Below are positions 36,553 to 46,110 of a DNA stretch of 47,665 bases, in pieces. Source of the DNA: Trichodesmium erythraeum GBRTRLIN201 (GTDB lineage: Bacteria; Cyanobacteriota; Cyanobacteriia; Cyanobacteriales; Microcoleaceae); NCBI GenBank assembly GCA_018457135.1, contig JAGGDU010000037.1, forward strand, positions 4,963 through 52,627, written 5' to 3'. Every line of letters begins with the position of its first letter. The first letter of the stretch is position 1. Below the pieces are notes generated by a model. The model did no database searches. It saw only the letters and a list, made by a program, of their open reading frames with translations, and was not told where the DNA came from. Position numbers and translations under genes: made by a program.

Positions 36553-39528
36553 ATGCAATTTGATACTTTAATAGACCTCCTACACCATAGAACCCTAGAT
36601 CAACCTAAGCAAAAAACCTATACTTTTCTCAAAGATGGTGAAACAGAAGCTGATAGTCTTACCTATCAAATATTAGAACAACACGCTAAGGCCATAGCAG
36701 CAAATCTTCAGTCCCTAAATGCTAAAGGTGAAAGAGTCTTGCTGTTGTACCCCCCTGGACTAAAATTGATGGCTGGATTTTTTGGCTGTTTGTATGGGGG
36801 GGCGATCGCTATACCAACCTATCCACCACGCCCTGATCAGTCCCTCTCAAAATTAGAAGCAATTGCAGCAGATGCTCAAGCAAAGTTGATTCTTACCACT
36901 ACACCTCTATTACCTTACTTAAAAGGTCGCTTTGCGGAAAATCCCATGTTAGCAACAATACAGCTGTTAGATACCGATAATATTATTGCTCAAAATCTGG
37001 AGTCCCATTGGCAAGAACCTAATATCAACGGTGATACATTGGCTTTTCTTCAATACACTTCCGGTTCAACTGGAAAACCTAAAGGTGTAATGATCACCCA
37101 CAAAAATATTCTGCACAATTTAGCTATGGGCTATGAACAATCTGATATTACACCTGAAAGTATTACAGTGACTTGGTTACCCTTTAGTCACAATACAGGG
37201 TTATTAGTGGGAGTTCTACAACCTCTCTACGGTAATTTCCCTGTTAAAATTATGTCGCCATTGGATTTTCTGCAAAAACCTTTCCGTTGGCTAATGGCTA
37301 TGTCTCATTACAAAGCTACTCAAAGCCTAGCTCCTAACTTTGCTTATGACCTAGTTTGTTTTCAAACAACCCCTGAAGAACGGGCAATGCTTGACCTAAG
37401 TAATTGGGAGTTAGCTCTTAGCGGTGCTGAACCAATTCGTGCGGAGACATTTGAGCGGTTTATCAAGACTTTTAAACCCTATGGCTTTCGCCCAGAGGCT
37501 TTAACTGCAGGCTATGGGATGGCAGAGAGTGTTGTCGGTATTACTTTAGGCTTAATAACAGAACCCCCAGTTATTCTGAATGTTGACAAGGCTGAATTTA
37601 CTAAAAATCGGGTTTTGGTAACAGTTGACGAGAATGATAGTACCCAAAAAATTGTTAGTTGTGGTCGCGCTAGTTCAGGTGAAAAAATTCTCATTGTTAA
37701 CCCGGAAACTTTAACTGAATGTGCAGATGACCAAGTGGGAGAGATTTGGGTTTCTAGTCCTAGTGTTGCTCAAGGTTATTGGAGTAGACCCCAAGCAACA
37801 GCAGAAACTTTTCAAAATTACTTAAAAGATACACAGGAGGGTCCGTTTCTCAGGACTGGTGACTTAGGATTTTTGCTCAATGATGAATTATTTGTCACTG
37901 GTCGTCTCAAAGATTTAATTATTATCCGAGGTAGTAACCATTATCCCCAGGATATTGAGTTAACTGTAGACAGAAGTCATCAAGCTTTACGACCTAGTTG
38001 TGGTGCAGCATTTTCCGTAGAGTTGGAAAGTGAGGAAAGGTTGGTCATTGTTCAAGAAGTTCAGGAAAGTTACTTAGATAAACTGGATGTAGATGAGGTT
38101 GTTAACGCTATCCGTCAAGCTGTATCTCAACAGCATCAGTTACAAGTTTATGGGATATTATTATTGAAAACAGGAACTATTCCTAAAACTTCTAGCAACA
38201 AGATTCAGCGTCATGCTTGCAAAGTAGGTTTTTTAGAGCAAAGTCTTGATGTTGTTGGCAGTAGTATTTACCAAGAATTTGATCTGTTGGAAAAGGAAAA
38301 AGAAGCTTTCTTAGATAGAAAAACACTCTTAGCTACCACACTTGAAAAACGTCAAGAATTACTAATATCTCATCTTCAGATTTTAATCTCAAATATTCTC
38401 CAGGTAAATAAATCTCAATTAGACTGGCAACAACCTTTAACTAGTATGGGATTAGATTCTCTGACAGTTGTTGAGTTGAGCGATCTTCTCCAAGATAGCT
38501 TAGGAACTTCTTTTCCGGCAACACTAATTTTTGAATATCCCACAGTTGAAGCTCTAGCTAATTATTTGGCAAAAGAAGTGCTTTCCCCACAACCTTCTGC
38601 AAATTATGATATAGGGTTAGTTGCAGATGGAAACTTAGGTTCGGGTTTTGCTACTCCTGTAATAGCAATTCAAGCAAAAGGTTCTAAGCCTCCTTTTTTC
38701 TGTATCCCTGGGGGTGTGGGAACTGCGTTTTATCTCCATTCTCTAGCCTTTCATCTCGGTCAAGACCAACCATTTTACGGACTACAAGCACGGGGAATGG
38801 ATGATCAAGCAGAACCTCAAACAAATGTTGAGGCGATCGCTGCCGACTATATTGACGCATTAAAAAAGATTCAGCCCACAGGTCCTTATTTTTTGGGTGG
38901 TCATTCTTTTGGTGGGCAAGTAGCTTTTGAAATATCCCAACAGTTACAAAAACAGGGAGATGAAATTGGTTTACTTGCTGTTTTTGATATTCCTGCCCCT
39001 TTATTTAGTAGTTTTATAATTGCGGGTTGGGATGATACTAAATATATGAGTGAGGTCGTGAGGTTATTTGAATACTTTTTAAAGGAAAATTTAGAGATAT
39101 CCTATAATGATCTGAAAGTTTTCTCTCCTGATGAGCAATTAAATTATGTAACTGAGCAACTAGTGAAAAAGCTTCATGTACGTTCTTCTCAGGCAGCTAA
39201 AAGACAAGTGCATAGTTTTGTCAAAGTTTTAAAAGCTAGTGTTTATGCGATGGGTCATTATCACCCAGAGAAACTTTATCCGACTCCTATTGCTCTTTTC
39301 CGTAGTAGTGATGTTCGTACTTGGAATAGCGCCATTGGTTTGACTGATACTATTCGCAACCAACTGCAAAAGAATTCTTTTTTGGGTTGGGAGCAACTTT
39401 CTCAACGTTCTGTAGAACTTGAGACTGTTCCTGGGGATCATATTACCATGATGCTTGAACCCCATGTTCAGGTTTTAGCTTCCAGACTCAAAACTTATAT
39501 TGATATGCCATCAAAATTAACTATTTAG
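36553..39528 (+). CDS. FAAL-ACP-thioesterase tridomain mini-synthase
   Basis: A 991-aa protein with three domains. Residues 1-585 are a fatty acyl-AMP ligase: the P-loop YTSGSTGKPKGVM near 166-178, WLPFSHNTGLLVG, GYGMAESVVG, LRTGDLGFL and the end PKTSSNKIQR. Residues about 600-680 are an acyl carrier protein with the phosphopantetheine serine in MGLDSLTVVEL (Ser636). Residues about 705-985 are a type I thioesterase: FFCIPGGVGTAFYLH, GHSFGGQ (Ser785), FDIPAP (Asp812) and PGDHITM (His963). FAALs activate free fatty acids as adenylates and load them on an ACP. The thioesterase would release, cyclise or transfer the acyl chain. No ketosynthase or condensation domain is present. Its co-oriented neighbours encode sulfotransferase, glycosyltransferase and GalU. 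Confidence 0.93.
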   Translation: MQFDTLIDLLHHRTLDQPKQKTYTFLKDGETEADSLTYQILEQHAKAIAANLQSLNAKGERVLLLYPPGLKLMAGFFGCLYGGAIAIPTYPPRPDQSLSKLEAIAADAQAKLILTTTPLLPYLKGRFAENPMLATIQLLDTDNIIAQNLESHWQEPNINGDTLAFLQYTSGSTGKPKGVMITHKNILHNLAMGYEQSDITPESITVTWLPFSHNTGLLVGVLQPLYGNFPVKIMSPLDFLQKPFRWLMAMSHYKATQSLAPNFAYDLVCFQTTPEERAMLDLSNWELALSGAEPIRAETFERFIKTFKPYGFRPEALTAGYGMAESVVGITLGLITEPPVILNVDKAEFTKNRVLVTVDENDSTQKIVSCGRASSGEKILIVNPETLTECADDQVGEIWVSSPSVAQGYWSRPQATAETFQNYLKDTQEGPFLRTGDLGFLLNDELFVTGRLKDLIIIRGSNHYPQDIELTVDRSHQALRPSCGAAFSVELESEERLVIVQEVQESYLDKLDVDEVVNAIRQAVSQQHQLQVYGILLLKTGTIPKTSSNKIQRHACKVGFLEQSLDVVGSSIYQEFDLLEKEKEAFLDRKTLLATTLEKRQELLISHLQILISNILQVNKSQLDWQQPLTSMGLDSLTVVELSDLLQDSLGTSFPATLIFEYPTVEALANYLAKEVLSPQPSANYDIGLVADGNLGSGFATPVIAIQAKGSKPPFFCIPGGVGTAFYLHSLAFHLGQDQPFYGLQARGMDDQAEPQTNVEAIAADYIDALKKIQPTGPYFLGGHSFGGQVAFEISQQLQKQGDEIGLLAVFDIPAPLFSSFIIAGWDDTKYMSEVVRLFEYFLKENLEISYNDLKVFSPDEQLNYVTEQLVKKLHVRSSQAAKRQVHSFVKVLKASVYAMGHYHPEKLYPTPIALFRSSDVRTWNSAIGLTDTIRNQLQKNSFLGWEQLSQRSVELETVPGDHITMMLEPHVQVLASRLKTYIDMPSKLTI

Positions 39529-40349
39529 GGTTCTCTTGTTAAGGAGTAGGAGACTCATCTCCATCTCTGAACGTTGAGTGCGCAGACGTACCCCCAACCC
39601 ATCCCTCCTGGGATGGGATGAAGGCCGAATTATAGAGGAGGTAGTCAGATATATTTGTCTCTTGCTGCCATCTGCAATTATTCTGCCCAAAATGCTAACT
39701 TATCTGAAGGTTTTTGGATGTAATACCAGACACTTTTTCAAGACCTAAAAAAGTTGAGAAGTTTTTAAATATTTAGATTCACTACTCTAAAAACAAATAA
39801 TTAAAGCAAAAGTGCTGTTTAATCAAAATTAAACCGTTTTTTTAAATTTACAACACGCCCTTTAAACCCTTAATGGTTGACCATCGAAGATTAATTTTTA
39901 CTCTTTGAATTCAGGTTATCACTATTGAGTTAGGAGACAGTACTCATAAGTCAGAATAGATAGTTTAAATATCATTATGTTGGTTGAAATATCTTTTTTT
40001 AATCAAGGGGAAAATCTGAATAAATATTCCTTTTGTACCCTAATTATTTGTAATATTCTTTTGATGTCGCAAAGAGAAGGGTAAACCCCTGATTAAATAT
40101 TCATGCGATCGCCTTACATTACTTACTCTATCCCTATCGATTAAAACTTAAATAACTATATATAAATTTAATTGTAGAATAATTGAATTTGCTAGGCTAA
40201 AGAGTTGGATAATAATTGATATTTCAGTTAGATTTAATATCAAAGAAATCCACTTTTTTATTTAAGATTTAATTCTGGCTCAATTAATACACCTTTGAAC
40301 CTCAAATAAAAGTAATAGCTGATAGCCAATGCTTGAATGCTTAACTTCT
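39529..40349. other. Convergent spacer between the FAAL gene and the histidine kinase
   Basis: No coding region supported. It holds the hairpin at 39598-39617 and an AGCTGATAGCCAATGCTTGA short repeat at about 40316-40336. Confidence 0.5.
39598..39617 (+). terminator. Hairpin downstream of the FAAL gene
   Basis: CCCATCCC (39598-39605) and GGGATGGG (39610-39617) form a perfect 8-bp stem with loop TCCT, 70 bp after the FAAL stop. There is no U-tract. It is a candidate terminator or a dispersed palindrome. Confidence 0.45.
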
Positions 40350-43300
40350 TTATAGGTCACATGGAATATCAATCACAAATTCTACTCCTTTCCCTAATGA
40401 AGAATTACAAGTTAGCTTACCCTTATGTTTTTCAACAACAATTGAATAACTAATTGATAAACCTAAACCTGTACCAGTACCCACTGGTTTAGTAGTAAAA
40501 AATGGGTCAAATATCTTCCTTTGATTTTCGAGACTAATGCTAGGGCCGTTGTTAAAAATTTTAATTGTTACAGTCTGGTCTTGAGTAATTTCTGTACTAA
40601 TAATAATAATAGGCTCTTCTAATTCACTATTATTTTTTCTCGCCTCTTCTAGAGCATCAATACCATTAATTAAAATATTCATAAATACTTGATTTAAGTA
40701 AGAAGCGTAACAGTTTACTAATGGAAGAGGCCCATAGTTTTTGACTACTTTAATTTCTGATTTTCCAATTTTATAGTTAAGTTTATTTTGTAAAATTAGT
40801 AGAGTACTATCAATACCTTCATGGATATTTACTGGCTTCATATCTGATTCATCTAATCTCGAAAAATTCCGTAGAGATAGCACAACTTTTTGAATTCTTT
40901 CAGCTCCTACTTTAATAGAATCTAGTAATTTGTATAAATCTTCTCTTAAAAAATAGAAATCTATATCTTCAGTCATTTCTTCTATTTTAATTGTCGGATG
41001 AGGATATTCTTCCTGATAAAGATTGATTAAATTAAGTAAATTTTTGCTATATTCAATAGCGTGATTAACATTGCCATATATAAAATTGTTTGGATTATTA
41101 ATTTCGTGAGCAATTCCCGCTACCATCTGCCCTAAACTAGACATTTTTTCCGTTTGAATTAATTGACCTTGAGCCTTTTGTAGTTTTTTGATAGTTTCAG
41201 ATAAATCTACATTTTTTTCATTTAATTCTTCAGTACGTTTTTTAACCTGCTCCTCTAAGGTCTGATTATATTCTTCAAGTTGATTTTTAGCAATAGATAA
41301 GGTTTCATAAAGCCTGGCATTTTCTAAGGATAAAGCTGCTTGAGTAGTGAGAAATTTTAATACTTCTAGGCGATCCCTAGTAAAAGCTCCTACCGTCAGA
41401 TTATTTTCTAGATATAGTATGCCAATAAATTGAGAAAGATTAATAATGGGAATACATAAAATACTCTTAGGTTTATACCTTTGAATATAAGTATCAGCAG
41501 CAAACTTAGTTTCATTAGTAGCATCATCAAGTACAACAATTTCTTGAGTACGCGCCACATAATAAACAACAGAAGTAGAAAGCTTATTTGTGGAGTTAAT
41601 AGAAATAGACTGTTTTGCTGTTAGCTGTAATTCTCCCTCAAGGTTTCTATTACGAATAGCCTCAGCTTCTATTACCCAATTTTCCCCTTGGGGTAAGATT
41701 AAATAACCTTTTTTAGCTCCAGCACTTTCTAGGGTAACTCGCATCAAAACCGAGAGTAAATTCTCAAGTTTAATTTCTCCTGAAATTGCCTGAGTTGCTT
41801 TCATCACACTCTTGAAGTCAAAAATTAAAGAGGTATCACTACTTGTATATATGATAGTTTCAGTAGTTAAGCTAGAAGTCAAATTAGGTTTTTGTTCCTG
41901 TAGGGGTTTAAGTAGATCACCGTAGCACTTTTCTAGATGTTTAAGTTTAGCAGTAGCTCCCCACTGAGCATAAGCGTAGTAAGCTTTGATTAAATATGCT
42001 TGGCCAATAGTCTCTTTATTCCACCCTAAGTAAAATTTAGCTGCAAGTTCATTAGCTAGGGCAACTTCTTGAATATATTTATTTTCTGTAGCTCCAGCGA
42101 TCGCTTGTTCATAAAGTTCAATTGCTTCAACATAGTTATGAAGCACCCGATGTTTTTCTGCTTCTACTAGATGAAATTTATGTAAAAAGTTCATAGGAGC
42201 ATGGTGCGCCCAAATTTTCATCTGTTTCTGGTAAGAGGTCACTTGTTCTAACCACTGTTGTTGTTCTTCTTCTGAACCTTCATTGTACAAAGCAAGTCGA
42301 ATTAAAGAGCCATAAAAATAGAAAAGTATGAGACTATAGTCAGAACTACTAAAATGCAGATATGTTTGTCCTGCTAGACAAAATTTTAGAGATTCTTGGT
42401 AGTCGCCAAACAGATAATATAAATAAAGTTTATAAAAATGTAAGTATGTCAGTCCAAAATCTTCTTGAGGCTGTATTTTTGTCTCATCAAAAGCTTCACC
42501 AATTAATAAACAGGTATTTTCAGAGCGATCGCTTAAGTTCAGAATAGTTTGTTGAGTCATTTGCAACCAGGTTAGAGGAACTTTGTGCTTCATTTGAAAA
42601 ACAGCATCAATAGCGTTATTCAGCTTTAGAGAAAGCTCTGTTAATTCTGACCCAATAAAGTAGGAATAAAAAGAGTGTAAAGAAATATTATAACTAGCAA
42701 ATTCCAAGTCTCCTCTAGACAAAGCTAGGGAATAACATTCTAGAAATAAAGGCAAAGTTTTTCCTAAATGTTCTTTCCAATGGCGCAGATGGAGGTTTGC
42801 GACAGTCAGTCCTTTGAGAGTATCTCCACCGAAGCGCTCGAATAGTCTATATGTTACCTCAGAAAACTCAGAAGCTGCTTTAATTTCTCCTCTACTCCAG
42901 AGGAAAATTCCGTAAGAGCTATAACCGTAAGCAGAAACAGGAGTATTACCCCACTCCATAGATAAAGTAACCATAGCAAAAACTATACTCGACCATAGTG
43001 GGGAACCCACAACAAAAGCTGCTGCTCCTATTAACCCTAAAAGTTCTATTAAAGCTAACTTTTCAGGATTTTTCATTTCTGGAAGTTGTTTGAGGTCTTC
43101 AGTGGAGCGATCGCTCAGAAATATCAATGACTGGAGTTCTGCAATAGCAGCAGATAACTCTGCTTCTTCCAATATAGGAGATAATTCTAATCCTAAATTT
43201 TTAATAACTACTATAGCTAGATCAATACCTTTCATCATTTGGTTTTGAGCAAATTCAGATTTAATTTTACTCATGTAAACTGGAACTTTCTCCAATAAAC

Positions 43301-43721
43301 TTTTAGCTTGTTGACATACAACCTCAGCTAATTTGTCCATCTGCTCATACTCACCTATCAAAGAACTCACTTCTGTGGCTTCTACATAGAGGGATAATGT
43401 TAAATCATAATTCGTTTTCCAACTATTAACAGTTAACAACTCTAGACCTGTATTGAAATAATTAATTGTAGTATTATAAGCACCAGAAACCTTAGCTTTC
43501 TTTCCAGCAATTAAATTTAACCCAGCAAGTTGTTTTCGCTCAATAGAATTATTCATTAAATCCATCCCATAATTTAACTGATTAACAATATCAAAAATCC
43601 TATCTTGTCTTTCAGTTTTTGGGATATTTTCTAACAATAATCGCCCTATTTTTAAATGAGTTGCTTGTTTTTGCTCTTCTGGAATTAACAAATAAGCTGC
43701 TTGTTGTACCCGATCATGCAA
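40350..43721 (-). CDS. HstK-type sensor histidine kinase, C-terminal part (after in-frame TAG)
   Basis: A 1123-aa open frame that continues, in the same frame, the kinase/ATPase ORF ending at 43776. It begins LHDRVQQAAYLLIP, the typical post-ATPase segment. A TPR-like helical region of about 600 residues follows, then a GAF domain (SVVYYVARTQEIVVLDDATN, LCIPIINLSQFIGILYLENN), a coiled coil, and a histidine kinase: H-box MVAGIAHEINNPNNFI (His about 1561 of the full protein), N-box and GTGTGLGLSISYS. The first Met (43721) is internal, not a native start. If translation re-initiates here a soluble histidine kinase with GAF would be made. The two halves together form a 1.8-k residue protein of normal size for the family. 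Confidence 0.85.
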   Translation of the reverse strand: MHDRVQQAAYLLIPEEQKQATHLKIGRLLLENIPKTERQDRIFDIVNQLNYGMDLMNNSIERKQLAGLNLIAGKKAKVSGAYNTTINYFNTGLELLTVNSWKTNYDLTLSLYVEATEVSSLIGEYEQMDKLAEVVCQQAKSLLEKVPVYMSKIKSEFAQNQMMKGIDLAIVVIKNLGLELSPILEEAELSAAIAELQSLIFLSDRSTEDLKQLPEMKNPEKLALIELLGLIGAAAFVVGSPLWSSIVFAMVTLSMEWGNTPVSAYGYSSYGIFLWSRGEIKAASEFSEVTYRLFERFGGDTLKGLTVANLHLRHWKEHLGKTLPLFLECYSLALSRGDLEFASYNISLHSFYSYFIGSELTELSLKLNNAIDAVFQMKHKVPLTWLQMTQQTILNLSDRSENTCLLIGEAFDETKIQPQEDFGLTYLHFYKLYLYYLFGDYQESLKFCLAGQTYLHFSSSDYSLILFYFYGSLIRLALYNEGSEEEQQQWLEQVTSYQKQMKIWAHHAPMNFLHKFHLVEAEKHRVLHNYVEAIELYEQAIAGATENKYIQEVALANELAAKFYLGWNKETIGQAYLIKAYYAYAQWGATAKLKHLEKCYGDLLKPLQEQKPNLTSSLTTETIIYTSSDTSLIFDFKSVMKATQAISGEIKLENLLSVLMRVTLESAGAKKGYLILPQGENWVIEAEAIRNRNLEGELQLTAKQSISINSTNKLSTSVVYYVARTQEIVVLDDATNETKFAADTYIQRYKPKSILCIPIINLSQFIGILYLENNLTVGAFTRDRLEVLKFLTTQAALSLENARLYETLSIAKNQLEEYNQTLEEQVKKRTEELNEKNVDLSETIKKLQKAQGQLIQTEKMSSLGQMVAGIAHEINNPNNFIYGNVNHAIEYSKNLLNLINLYQEEYPHPTIKIEEMTEDIDFYFLREDLYKLLDSIKVGAERIQKVVLSLRNFSRLDESDMKPVNIHEGIDSTLLILQNKLNYKIGKSEIKVVKNYGPLPLVNCYASYLNQVFMNILINGIDALEEARKNNSELEEPIIIISTEITQDQTVTIKIFNNGPSISLENQRKIFDPFFTTKPVGTGTGLGLSISYSIVVEKHKGKLTCNSSLGKGVEFVIDIPCDL

Positions 43722-43775
43722 AAACTGATAACTAGCCTCAGTTTCTATTGTCTGAAAAGTTGCTAATGCACTTGA

Positions 43776-45788
43776 CTATTCTGAAATATAAAACTTATAG
43801 ACTTCTGTAACAGGTAAAATTAATCCTTCTTGCAATGCTTGCCACAAGTTATTAGCTGTTTCTACAATATTTTTTTCTGAAACAATAGCTAAAGTTTCTA
43901 AATCAAACTTATTACCAATACAAGCCGCTAATTTCATCACCTCTTGAGTCTCAGATGACAACTTTTGGATACGATTTGCTATAAATTCTACAACATCATT
44001 GGTTAGAGAAAATAATTTTACTTGAGCAATATCGCACTCCCAATAACCAGCCTTATAATTAAATGTCACTAATTTTTCTTGATACAATGCTTTGAGAAAT
44101 TGAGTAATAAAAAAAGGATTCCCTTGAGTTTTTTGACCGACTAACTTCGCCAAAGGTAATGCTATTTCTTGAGAACAATTAAACGTATCTGCTACTAAGG
44201 GATTTAAATCAGAAGTTAGTTCTAGTGGTTTTAAAATAATAGTATTAATTACAGCTAAATTTTTGCCTATTTCTTCTAATGTTAACATTAAAGGATGAGC
44301 CGGATTTACTTCATTATCCCGATAAGCTCCTATCAATAATAAATGCTGACTATTTTTATCACTCATCAACAATTCCATTAATTTTAGAGAAGCTGTATCT
44401 GCCCACTGTAAATCATCTAAAAAAATAACTAATGGATGTTCTTGAGAAGCAAATATTTTAATAAACTTTAAAAATAATAAATTAAACCTATTTTCCGTCG
44501 CAGTTCCTGATAATTTTGCCACTGCAGGTTGAGGAGAAATAATAGATTCTAGTTCAGGAATAACTTCAATAATAACTTGCCCATTTTCACCCAATTCTGA
44601 GAGAATTTTAGTCTTCCATTTCTGTAAATTATTTTCCGTTTCACTTAGCAATTGTATCACTAAATTACGAAATGCTTGTACAAAAGCATTAAAAGGAACA
44701 TTGCACTGAAATTGGTCAAACTTACCTTTAATAAAATAGCCTCGTTGACGAACTACTGGTTTATGAACTTCATTAACTACTGCTGTTTTACCAATTCCTG
44801 AAAAACCAGCTACTAACATTATTTCACTTTTACCTGCAGCAACTCTTTCAAAAGCACTTAATAAATTATTAACTTCATTTTGGCGACCATAAAGCTTTTC
44901 TGGAATGCTGAAGCGGTCAGAAATATCCCGTTTTCCTAACTCAAATAAAGGAATATTTTTGTTGTTTTGCCAATAATTTAAACAAATTTGTAGATCATGT
45001 TTTAATCCAATAGCATTCTGATAGCGTTCTTCCGCATTTTTAGCGATCATTTTCAGAATAATATTATTTACCATTAAAGGTATTTCTTTATTTAAATTAG
45101 CAGGTGGAGTAGGTTCTTTAGCAATATGAAAATAAACTAATTCTATGGGGTCACTTGATACAAAAGGTAATTGCTTTGTCAGCATCTCATAGAATGTAAT
45201 ACCTAAAGAATAAAAATCACTCCGATAGTCAATACCTCTATTCATTCTTCCTGTTTGTTCCGGAGAAATATATGTGAGACTCCCCTCCAGAATATTAGGG
45301 TTAATAACTTCTTGAGTTTCTCTAGTTAATAATGTGGAAATACCAAAGTCAATTAACTTCACATCCCCAGTATCTGGGTTAATTAGAATATTAGAAGGTT
45401 TAATATCTTTATGAATAATCTGATGATGGTATAAACCTTCTAAAATTTCAACCATTGAAATTGCCAGCTCCAAAAACTTTTGCAGATTAAGTTTTTGGTT
45501 ACTCAGGTAAGTATTGAGAGAAACTGCCCCAATATCCTCCATAATTAGGGCATAACCATTACCATATTTTTCTAAAGATAGAGGTTTAGCAACTCCAGCC
45601 AAATTAAGATTTTTAGTAATTGTATATTGATGCCTAAATTGTAATAACTCAGAAAAGGTCGGGTATTCTTTCTTCAGAACTTTAATAACTACTGGTTGTT
45701 GAGTTATGGTATTTATTCCACGATAAACTTTACTTTTTGTTCCAGTATAAATTTCTTGAGTTATCTGATATAATGGTATTCTAATCAT
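43776..45788 (-). CDS. HstK-type Ser/Thr kinase-AAA ATPase, N-terminal part (ends at premature TAG)
   Basis: A 670-aa frame with a eukaryotic-type protein kinase domain at about 1-265 (catalytic loop HKDIKPSNILI, LIDFGIST, GSLTYISPEQTGRMN) and a large AAA ATPase at about 300-650 (Walker A GFSGIGKTAVV, Walker B PLVIFLDDLQWAD). It ends ...EVYKFYISE then TAG at 43776-43778. Beyond the TAG the same frame stays open for 1141 codons (SSALATFQTIETEASYQFLH leading into the next entry), so one nonsense codon splits a single 1812-codon gene. The TAG is one change from CAG or GAG. Full-length homologues are signalling hubs combining Ser/Thr and His kinase activity. Confidence 0.88.
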   Translation of the reverse strand: MIRIPLYQITQEIYTGTKSKVYRGINTITQQPVVIKVLKKEYPTFSELLQFRHQYTITKNLNLAGVAKPLSLEKYGNGYALIMEDIGAVSLNTYLSNQKLNLQKFLELAISMVEILEGLYHHQIIHKDIKPSNILINPDTGDVKLIDFGISTLLTRETQEVINPNILEGSLTYISPEQTGRMNRGIDYRSDFYSLGITFYEMLTKQLPFVSSDPIELVYFHIAKEPTPPANLNKEIPLMVNNIILKMIAKNAEERYQNAIGLKHDLQICLNYWQNNKNIPLFELGKRDISDRFSIPEKLYGRQNEVNNLLSAFERVAAGKSEIMLVAGFSGIGKTAVVNEVHKPVVRQRGYFIKGKFDQFQCNVPFNAFVQAFRNLVIQLLSETENNLQKWKTKILSELGENGQVIIEVIPELESIISPQPAVAKLSGTATENRFNLLFLKFIKIFASQEHPLVIFLDDLQWADTASLKLMELLMSDKNSQHLLLIGAYRDNEVNPAHPLMLTLEEIGKNLAVINTIILKPLELTSDLNPLVADTFNCSQEIALPLAKLVGQKTQGNPFFITQFLKALYQEKLVTFNYKAGYWECDIAQVKLFSLTNDVVEFIANRIQKLSSETQEVMKLAACIGNKFDLETLAIVSEKNIVETANNLWQALQEGLILPVTEVYKFYISE

Positions 45789-46110
45789 AGGAAAATAAAT
45801 AAGTTTATTGCTCTATAAGAACTACAGAAGTTTTAATAACTAAAGTATTTTTAGTTTTTATTTAGTCTATACTAGCGCGAGCATTCTTAAATTATCCAAC
45901 TTAGTAAACTTTAAATAATAACAGATAGAAGAGTCTAACATCAACCCTGTTCCTAAATTTTGAATCTTATCTATCTTTAAAAAAATTTCAAAATATTTTT
46001 ATCGATACCTATTATACCTTGGTTTTGGGCGATTATTAATTTTTTTTAAGCAAACGTGGATTATTGATAATAGAGTTAATTCAGTATGTAATACTTCCTA
46101 ATAGAAGTGA
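45789..46110. other. Divergent spacer between the kinase gene and the repeat-protein gene
   Basis: AT-rich, no gene. It must contain the promoter of the HstK-type gene and, if functional, of the repeat protein. Confidence 0.5.

Noticed and set aside
6987-45788. Reassigned TAG codon or systematic stop readthrough
   Set aside because: Clearly intact genes here end naturally in TAG, TAA and TGA (for example the BI-1-like gene ends in TAG). TAA also occurs among the internal stops, and other relics carry frameshifts, so decay is the simpler explanation.
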